The notes under the pieces are model-generated. The model saw only the letters and a program-made list of their open reading frames with translations, was not told where the DNA came from and searched no databases. Position numbers and translations under genes: made by a program. Below, piece by piece: positions 58,263 through 64,000 of a stretch of 64,000 bases of DNA (positions are counted from its first letter, which is position 1; each line of letters starts with the position of its first letter). The stretch is from Streptomyces clavifer (GTDB taxonomy: Bacteria > Actinomycetota > Actinomycetes > Streptomycetales > Streptomycetaceae), in the NCBI GenBank assembly GCA_014651175.1, contig BMWJ01000009.1, positions 186,001-250,000 of the forward strand, given 5' to 3'.

Positions 58263-59066
58263 TCAACCGCGCCGCTCCTGCTTCTGCTTGTCCTCCACGC
58301 AGAGGGTGGCCCGCGGGAAGGCCTGCATCCGGGCCTTGCCGATCGGTTTGCCGCAGACCTCGCACAGGCCGTACGTGCCCGCCTCGAGCCGGGCGAGTGC
58401 CCGTTCGGTCTGTTCCAGCATCTCCTGGGCGTTGGCGGCCAGGGACAGCTCGTGCTCGCGGGTGATGTTCTTGGTGCCGGTGTCCGCGTCGTCGTCACCG
58501 GCGCCGTCGCCGGAGTCACGCATCAGGCCGGCCAGCGCCGCGCCCGAGGCCTCCAGTTCGCTGCGCAGCCGCATGACCTCGCCGGTCAGCTCCGTCCGTG
58601 CCTCGGAGACCTCCTCCGGGGTCCAGGGGTCCTCCCCGGGCCGGACCGCGAGCTCCCCCGTGACCGTCGCGGCGCCCCCGCGGGCCTGCGGCACCGCGGT
58701 CGCGGCGCCCTTTCCAGCTGCCGTGCTCCGGCCGGCGCTCTTCTTCGCTACCACCGTGTGGGCTCCTGTCTGCTCGGCGGCCTGGGCCGCCCCCGTGGCC
58801 TTCTTCGAAGCCTTCTTGGCTGCGCTCTTCTTCGTCGCGCTCTTCTTCGCCGGCCCGTGGTGCGCCGGAGCCCGATCGGCCCGTTCCTGCTCGTCCGGCG
58901 GGTCCGCCGCCGTCTTCCTCGCCGCCGTCCTCCCGGCCGCCTTCTTCCGGTCCGCGTCCGGACCGGAGTCCGTGGCGGCCTCCTCGCTCCCGGCCGCCTC
59001 CCCGGCGGCCGCAGCCGTGGATCTCGCGGACGCCGTTCTCGTTACGGCGGTCTTCTTCGCCACCAT
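58263..59066 (-). CDS. TraR/DksA-family protein with Lys/Ala-rich histone-like N-terminus
   Basis: A 267-aa protein in two parts. Residues 1-130 are disordered and Lys/Ala-rich (KKSATKKSAAKKASKKATG), similar to histone H1-like tails. Residues 140-267 form a DksA-like coiled coil and zinc finger. The finger has Cys235, Cys238 and Cys256, but the expected fourth Cys is Asp259 (TLCVEDKQ), so zinc binding may be weak or absent. DksA proteins enter the RNA polymerase secondary channel; a nucleic-acid-binding tail is unusual in the E. coli type. ATG 59066 has gaagggg upstream. Confidence 0.88.
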   Translation of the reverse strand: MVAKKTAVTRTASARSTAAAAGEAAGSEEAATDSGPDADRKKAAGRTAARKTAADPPDEQERADRAPAHHGPAKKSATKKSAAKKASKKATGAAQAAEQTGAHTVVAKKSAGRSTAAGKGAATAVPQARGGAATVTGELAVRPGEDPWTPEEVSEARTELTGEVMRLRSELEASGAALAGLMRDSGDGAGDDDADTGTKNITREHELSLAANAQEMLEQTERALARLEAGTYGLCEVCGKPIGKARMQAFPRATLCVEDKQKQERRG

Positions 59067-59349
59067 GGCCGCGGCCCCTTCACATATTGTGATCTTGCAC
59101 GCGAATCGTGCTGGGACGATAAGTCGACCCCGGCTCCGCGGCAACCGGGCACGCCGCCCGTCGGCCCTCCCCGTGCTCGCGTGGTGGCGCGCCTGCAACC
59201 GTTGTGCCCAGCTCCCCGCCGGGTAATCCGCCTGCCCGGACACCCGGGGGACCCCACCGGGGGCCCCACCCGCCCCGTCTGGCCATTCGGGTCACTCCGC
59301 GCCCCGCGGATAAACCGGTCGGCGGTCGCCCGTACGGCCCCGTACACTG

Positions 59350-59642
59350 GCCGCAGCGAGAGGCATGGATGGGACGAGTAGCGTCGTACGCAGCCGGCAG
59401 CGACCCGGGGACGGTGGGAGCCCGGGGGCGAGCGCGTCGTGAAGATCACCCCGGAGCCGCCGGAAGAAAGCCTTGGACTGTGGGCCCCGCCCACGGACCC
59501 AGGGCGAGTAGACCCGGCATCGCGACCCCAATGAGGGGGCCAAGGGCGCATGCCCGGGGCCAAGGAGGGTGGTACCGCGGGAGCCGGTCGGTTCTCGTCC
59601 CTCCGACGGAAGTGGAAGACGTCCGCCGGAGGAAGCCCGCAC
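59350..59642 (+). promoter_or_regulatory. Translational T-box riboswitch controlling ileS
   Basis: The T-box sequence aaggagggtggtaccgcgg (59562-59580) is canonical. A short stem I upstream holds gaagatcac, with specifier atc (59445-59447) for tRNA(Ile). Two exclusive structures are visible. With uncharged tRNA, ggaggg (59564-59569) pairs with ccctcc (59599-59604). Otherwise cctccgacgga (59600-59610) pairs with tccgccggagg (59622-59632), hiding the ileS ribosome site ggagg. This is the actinobacterial, translation-controlling type. A possible -10, tacact, is at 59343-59348. The 5' end is approximate. Confidence 0.92.
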
Positions 59643-62600
59643 ATGACATCGCCGCAGTACCGCCAGGTACCCGCCCAAGTCGACCTGCCCGCCCTCGAGC
59701 ACGCCGTGCTCGACTTCTGGCGTGACAACAAGGTCTTCGCCAAGAGCCTCGAACAGTCCGAGGGCCGCCCCGAGTGGGTCTTCTACGAAGGGCCGCCGAC
59801 CGCCAACGGCATGCCGGGCGCCCACCACATCGAGGCCCGCGTCTTCAAGGACGTCTTCCCGCGCTTCCGCACCATGCAGGGCTACCACGTCGGGCGCAAG
59901 GCCGGCTGGGACTGCCACGGTCTGCCGGTCGAGCTCGCGGTGGAGAAGGAGCTGGGCTTCAACGGCAAGAAGGACATCGAGGCGTACGGCATCGCCGAGT
60001 TCAACGCGAAGTGCCGCGAGTCCGTCACCCGCCACACCGACGCGTTCACCGAGCTCACGACCCGGATGGGCTACTGGGTCGACCTGGACGACGCCTACCG
60101 CACGATGGACCCGGAGTACGTCGACTCCGTGTGGTGGTCGCTGAAGGAGATCTTCAACAAGGACCTGCTGGTCCAGGACCACCGCGTCGCCCCCTGGTGC
60201 CCCCGCTGCGGCACCGGCCTCTCCGACCACGAGCTGGCCCAGGGCTACGAGACGGTCGTCGACCCCTCGGTCTTCGTCCGCTTCCCGCTGACCTCGGGCC
60301 CGCTGGCGGGCGAGGCCGCGCTGCTGGTCTGGACGACGACCCCCTGGACCCTGGTCTCCAACACCGCCGTCGCCGCGCACCCCGACGTCACGTACGTCGT
60401 CGCGTCGAACGGCGAGGAGAAGCTGGTCGTCGCCCGGCCGCTGGTCGAGAAGGCTCTCGGCGAGGGCTGGGAGCTCACCGGCGCGTCCTTCACGGGCCGC
60501 GAGATGGAACGCTGGACGTACGAGCGCCCGTTCTCCCTGGTCGACTTCCCGGCCGAGGCGCACTACGTCGTCAACGCCGAGTACGTCACGACCGAGGACG
60601 GTACGGGCCTGGTGCACCAGTCCCCCGCCTTCGGCGCCGACGACCTCGTCGTCTGCCGCTCCTACGGCCTCCCGGTCGTCAACCCGGTCCGCCCCGACGG
60701 GACGTTCGAGGAGGACCTCCCGCTGGTCGGCGGGGTCTTCTTCAAGAAGGCCGACGAGGCGCTCACCGAGGACCTGGCCGCCCGCGGCAAGCTCTTCCGC
60801 CACGTCCCGTACGAGCACAGCTACCCGCACTGCTGGCGCTGCCACACGGCGCTGCTGTACTACGCGCAGCCGTCCTGGTACATCCGCACGACGGCGGTGA
60901 AGGACCGGCTGCTCGAGGAGAACGAGAAGACCAACTGGTTCCCGGACTCGGTCAAGCACGGCCGATTCGGTGACTGGCTGAACAACAACGTCGACTGGGC
61001 GCTGTCCCGCAACCGCTACTGGGGCACCCCGCTGCCCATCTGGCGCTGCGAGGACGACCACCTGACCTGTGTGGGCTCCCGCGCCGAGCTGGGTGAGCTC
61101 ACCGGCACCGACCAGTCCGAGCTGGACCCGCACCGGCCGTTCATCGACGAGATCACGTTCACGTGCTCGCACGAGAACTGCCAACTGGAGGCGTACCGCG
61201 TCCCCGAGGTCATCGACGCCTGGTACGACTCGGGCTCGATGCCGTTCGCGCAGTGGGGCTACCCGTACAAGAACAAGGAGATCTTCGAGAGCCGCTACCC
61301 GGCGCAGTTCATCTCGGAGGCCATCGACCAGACCCGCGGCTGGTTCTACACGCTGATGGCGGTCGGCACGCTCGTCTTCGACAAGTCCAGTTACGAGAAC
61401 GTGGTCTGCCTCGGCCACATCCTCGCCGAGGACGGCCGCAAGATGTCCAAGCACCTGGGGAACATCCTCCAGCCCATCCCCCTCATGGACCAGCACGGCG
61501 CCGACGCGGTGCGCTGGTTCATGGCGGCGGGCGGCTCCCCGTGGGCGGCACGCCGGGTGGGCCACGGCACCATCCAGGAGGTCGTCCGCAAGACGCTCCT
61601 CACCTACTGGAACACGGTCGCCTTCCAGGCCCTGTACGCCCGTACGTCGGCCTGGGCGCCGTCCGCGGCCGACCCCGCGCCGGCCGAGCGCACGGTCCTG
61701 GACCGCTGGCTGCTGAGCGAGCTGAACGCCCTCGTGGACCAGATGACCCGGGCCCTGGACGGCTACGACACCCAGCGCGCCGGCAAGTTGCTCTCGGCGT
61801 TCGTCGACGACCTCTCCAACTGGTACGTGCGCCGCTCCCGCCGCCGCTTCTGGCAGGGCGACAAGGCGGCTCTGCGCACGCTGCACGAGGTCGTCGAGAC
61901 GGTCACCCGGCTGATGGCCCCGCTGACCCCGTTCATCACGGAGCGGGTCTGGCAGGACCTGGTCGCCCCGGTCACCCCCGACGCCCCCGAGTCGGTGCAC
62001 CTCTCGTCCTGGCCGGAGGCGGACCCGGCGGCGATCGACCCGGCGCTCTCCTCGCAGATGGCCCTCGTACGCCGCCTGGTCGAGCTCGGCCGCGCCACGC
62101 GTGCCGAGTCCGGTGTCAAGACCCGCCAGCCGCTGTCCCGGGCCCTGGTCGCGGCGTCCGGCTTCGAGACCCTCCCGCCCGATCTCCGCGCCCAGATCAC
62201 GGAGGAGCTGAACGTCTCCTCCCTGGCATCGCTCTCCGAGGTCGGCGGTTCGCTGGTCGACACCACCGCGAAGGCGAACTTCCGGGCGCTGGGCAAGCGC
62301 TTCGGCAAGGGAGTCCAGGCCGTGGCCAAGGCGGTCGCGAACGCGGACGCGGCGGCGCTCTCCCTGGCCCTGCGCGAGGGCACCGCGTCGGTCGAGGTCG
62401 ACGGGGAGCAGATCACGCTCTCCCCCGACGAGGTCATCATCACGGAGACCCCGCGCGAGGGCTGGTCGGTGGCGTCCGACTCGGGCGCGACGGTCGCCCT
62501 GGACCTGGAGATCACCCCGCAGCTGCGGGCGGCGGGCCTGGCCCGTGACGCGATCCGCCTGATCCAGGAGGCCCGCAAGAACAGCGGCCTGGACGTGGCG

Positions 62601-62792
62601 GACCGGATCGCGGTCCGCTGGACCTCGACGTCCGCCGCGACCGCCGAGGCCCTGACCGAGCACGCGCCCCTCATCGCGGACGAGGTCCTGGCCCTGGACT
62701 ACGCACAGGGGGAGGCGGACGACACGTACGGCACCCCGTTCGAGGACGAGGGCCTGGCCCTCACGTTCCGTCTCCGCAGGACGGAACGCTGA
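59643..62792 (+). CDS. ileS: Isoleucyl-tRNA synthetase, type 2
   Basis: A 1049-aa class-I synthetase attaching isoleucine to tRNA(Ile). The HIGH-equivalent motif is in NGMPGAHHIEARV (about 57) and the KMSKS-equivalent is GRKMSKHLGN (about 599). WDCHGLPVELAVEKELG and LVWTTTPWTL (start of the editing domain) are present. KMSKH, the length and the HHIEAR form mark the eukaryote-like type 2 (IleS2) group, members of which tolerate mupirocin. ATG 59643 lies 10 bases after the ggagg that the T-box controls. No other gene is coupled to it; a strong terminator follows. Confidence 0.96.
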   Translation: MTSPQYRQVPAQVDLPALEHAVLDFWRDNKVFAKSLEQSEGRPEWVFYEGPPTANGMPGAHHIEARVFKDVFPRFRTMQGYHVGRKAGWDCHGLPVELAVEKELGFNGKKDIEAYGIAEFNAKCRESVTRHTDAFTELTTRMGYWVDLDDAYRTMDPEYVDSVWWSLKEIFNKDLLVQDHRVAPWCPRCGTGLSDHELAQGYETVVDPSVFVRFPLTSGPLAGEAALLVWTTTPWTLVSNTAVAAHPDVTYVVASNGEEKLVVARPLVEKALGEGWELTGASFTGREMERWTYERPFSLVDFPAEAHYVVNAEYVTTEDGTGLVHQSPAFGADDLVVCRSYGLPVVNPVRPDGTFEEDLPLVGGVFFKKADEALTEDLAARGKLFRHVPYEHSYPHCWRCHTALLYYAQPSWYIRTTAVKDRLLEENEKTNWFPDSVKHGRFGDWLNNNVDWALSRNRYWGTPLPIWRCEDDHLTCVGSRAELGELTGTDQSELDPHRPFIDEITFTCSHENCQLEAYRVPEVIDAWYDSGSMPFAQWGYPYKNKEIFESRYPAQFISEAIDQTRGWFYTLMAVGTLVFDKSSYENVVCLGHILAEDGRKMSKHLGNILQPIPLMDQHGADAVRWFMAAGGSPWAARRVGHGTIQEVVRKTLLTYWNTVAFQALYARTSAWAPSAADPAPAERTVLDRWLLSELNALVDQMTRALDGYDTQRAGKLLSAFVDDLSNWYVRRSRRRFWQGDKAALRTLHEVVETVTRLMAPLTPFITERVWQDLVAPVTPDAPESVHLSSWPEADPAAIDPALSSQMALVRRLVELGRATRAESGVKTRQPLSRALVAASGFETLPPDLRAQITEELNVSSLASLSEVGGSLVDTTAKANFRALGKRFGKGVQAVAKAVANADAAALSLALREGTASVEVDGEQITLSPDEVIITETPREGWSVASDSGATVALDLEITPQLRAAGLARDAIRLIQEARKNSGLDVADRIAVRWTSTSAATAEALTEHAPLIADEVLALDYAQGEADDTYGTPFEDEGLALTFRLRRTER

Positions 62793-62805
62793 CCGGCACC
62801 ACCTG

Positions 62806-62841
62806 AGCGGCCCGCCCCTCCGGCAGGAGGGGCGGGCCGCT
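62806..62841 (+). terminator. Terminator after ileS
   Basis: Perfect 16-bp arms agcggcccgcccctcc (62806-62821) and ggaggggcgggccgct (62826-62841) around ggca, followed by tctgtat. It starts 13 bases after the ileS stop. Confidence 0.9.
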
Positions 62842-63146
62842 TCTGTATCCGGCACGGGAGGGACCCACTTCCAGCTCCCGCCCGGCGGACTCCGGGCTCC
62901 CGGCCGCGAGACGCGCCCCGCCCTACCGCCACGCCCCCGCGAGACGCGCCCTCCCCCTCCGAGCGCCCTCCACCTCCGCTCCCGGCCTGTCCGGAGCGAC
63001 CCCCTCCCGTCCCTCCCGCACGAGAGGCAAGCCCTTCACACCCTCCGGCGATCGAGGAGCGGGGGCCGGAGCCCCGGTTCCGGGAACAGGCGGGACGGGG
63101 GCCAACTGGGCCCCGGTCAGCGGCCCCCAGTCGCGAGGACACGCGA
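62842..63146. other. Non-coding spacer between ileS and divIVA terminators
   Basis: About 300 very GC-rich bases, with short homopurine and homopyrimidine runs (for example ccctccccctcc-type stretches near 62950), lying between the two terminators. Open frames exist on both strands, but their translations are Arg/Gly/Pro-rich without family resemblance or ribosome sites. I see no gene or RNA. Confidence 0.6.
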
Positions 63147-63189
63147 AAAGGGCCGGGCCCCGGGGAGAAACCCCGGGGCCCGGCCCTTT
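63147..63189. terminator. Terminator after divIVA
   Basis: Perfect 19-bp arms (63147-63165 and 63171-63189) around agaaa, with aaa and ttt at the stem base. It lies 38 bases past the divIVA stop codon in the minus direction. One of the strongest hairpins in the window. Confidence 0.92.
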
Positions 63190-63227
63190 GCCTGCCGACG
63201 GCTACGCGCTCAGCGAGCGCGAACCGC

Positions 63228-64000
63228 TCAGTTGTCGTCCTCGTCGATCAGGAACCCGCGCATCGGCGAAGGCGCCTGCTGCATCGGCTGCGGAGCCTGC
63301 GGCCGCACCGGCGCCATCGGCTGCGTCATGGCGGGCGACATCTGCTGCTGGCCACCGTAGGACGGTCCGCCCATGGACGGGTTGCCGCCCATCTGCTGGT
63401 TGCCGTGACCACCGTGGTTCGAGCCCATGCCGTGTCCCATCGCACCGGCACCGGCCGGAGCCAGCGAGGGCGACGGCGGCAGCGAAGCGGCGGCAGGGGC
63501 ACGCGGCGGAGCCAGCGAGTCGTCGGCCTGGGTCTCCAGCTGACGCAGCTGGCTCTCCAGGTAGGACTTCAGACGGGTGCGGTACTCGCGCTCGAAGCCG
63601 CGCAGGTCCTCGACCTTGCGCTCCAGCGTCGCGCGGGCCGACTCCAGCGAGCCCATCGCCACGCGGTGCTTCTCCTGCGCGTCCCGCTCCAGCGCGTCCG
63701 CCTTCGCACGCGCGTCACGCTCGAGGCCCTCGGCACGGCTGCGCGCCTCGCCGACGATCTTGTTGGCCTCGGAACGGGCCTCCGCGATCGCCTGGTCGGC
63801 GGTCTGCTGGGCGAGGGAGAGGACACGGGCGGCACTGTCGCCACCGGGGCCCTGACCGGGCTGCTGCATCTGGGGCTGCTGCATCTGCTGCTGTTGCTGC
63901 TGCTGTTGTTGCTGCTGCATCTGCTGCATCTGCTGCTGCTGGGCGTGGCCACCCATGGGGCCGCCCATCGGACCGCCCATGGGGCCGCCCTGCATCGGGC
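63228..64000 (-). CDS. divIVA: Cell-pole growth protein DivIVA (Wag31), 5' end cut by window edge
   Basis: The C-terminal 256 codons of DivIVA, the coiled-coil protein that marks hyphal tips and drives polar growth. The visible part begins with MGGP repeats and a long Gln/Met tract (about 63861-63941). A coiled coil follows (LAQQTADQAIAEARSEANK to ESQLRQLETQADD), then a Gly/Met/Pro/Gln-rich tail ending MRGFLIDEDDN. The N-terminal membrane-binding domain is outside the window. The Gln tract is encoded by CAG/CAA repeats and is longer than in non-Streptomyces homologues. It runs toward ileS and ends at a strong hairpin. Confidence 0.95.
   Translation of the reverse strand, partial: PMQGGPMGGPMGGPMGGHAQQQQMQQMQQQQQQQQQQQMQQPQMQQPGQGPGGDSAARVLSLAQQTADQAIAEARSEANKIVGEARSRAEGLERDARAKADALERDAQEKHRVAMGSLESARATLERKVEDLRGFEREYRTRLKSYLESQLRQLETQADDSLAPPRAPAAASLPPSPSLAPAGAGAMGHGMGSNHGGHGNQQMGGNPSMGGPSYGGQQQMSPAMTQPMAPVRPQAPQPMQQAPSPMRGFLIDEDDN

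Noticed and set aside
59292-62855. 1187-codon minus-strand reading frame opposite ileS
   Set aside because: Same codon-bias shadow; it even covers the T-box, and its translation has no recognisable domain.
62699-63142. 147-codon minus-strand frame between ileS and divIVA
   Set aside because: It overlaps the ileS 3' end and its terminator, has no ribosome site and codes for Gly/Arg/Ser low complexity.

Overview
This is a high-GC actinobacterial chromosome segment, almost certainly from a Streptomyces. The evidence is the extreme third-position GC, many GTG starts, ATGA/GTGA stop-start overlaps, the bifunctional priA in place of trpF, the trp cluster with trpM and an HGxxPAAW protein, and the gene run dnaE - lspA - ileS - divIVA. 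Nearly everything is intact and chromosomal. I see no insertion sequence, prophage, CRISPR array, rRNA or tRNA gene.

Layout. 1-2.0 kb: the 5' part of gltB and a VIT/Ccc1-type metal transporter with a possible attenuator in its leader. 2.25-10.2 kb: a tightly overlapping seven-gene plus-strand operon of four different ADP-ribosylglycohydrolase-family proteins, a ribokinase-like kinase, a CaiB/BaiF CoA-transferase and a CitE-like lyase. This is the least understood unit in the window. 10.4-19.3 kb (minus strand): hisI-trpE-(three small membrane proteins)-trpC-trpM-trpB-trpA, a strong hairpin, then a membrane-anchored DsbA-like protein and lgt.

19.4-29.0 kb: an accessory block with a TIGR03085 protein, a sodium:solute symporter, a PucR-type regulator, a large LuxR (LAL) regulator, an alpha/beta hydrolase, a C-terminal remnant of a GDSL/SGNH esterase, and a secreted cutinase/polyester hydrolase. 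29.2-34.9 kb: hisD-hisC-hisB-(small membrane protein)-hisH-priA-rid-hisF, minus strand. With priA acting for both HisA and TrpF, the two amino-acid pathways share an enzyme here.

35-47.5 kb: housekeeping and unknown genes (beta-helix membrane protein, helical-repeat protein, Lon-N protein, YbaK, DUF2567, an ABC-2 exporter, an NYN nuclease with a possible LOTUS end, a 59-aa protein) and dnaE. 47.7-54.3 kb: DUF2252, a membrane protein, a second DsbA-like protein, a Tat-exported PhoD phosphatase, a dienelactone hydrolase and an MscS channel. 54.4-59.1 kb (minus strand): a TraR/DksA-like protein with a histone-like tail, lspA, rluD, a GNAT protein and a Na+/H+ antiporter whose stop codon lies in an eight-fold heptamer repeat. 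59.35-62.8 kb: a translational T-box riboswitch and a type-2 ileS. The right edge cuts the 5' part of divIVA.

Convergent gene pairs are often separated by strong GC-rich hairpins. Several overlapping reading frames longer than 1 kb on the opposite strand were rejected as codon-bias shadows.
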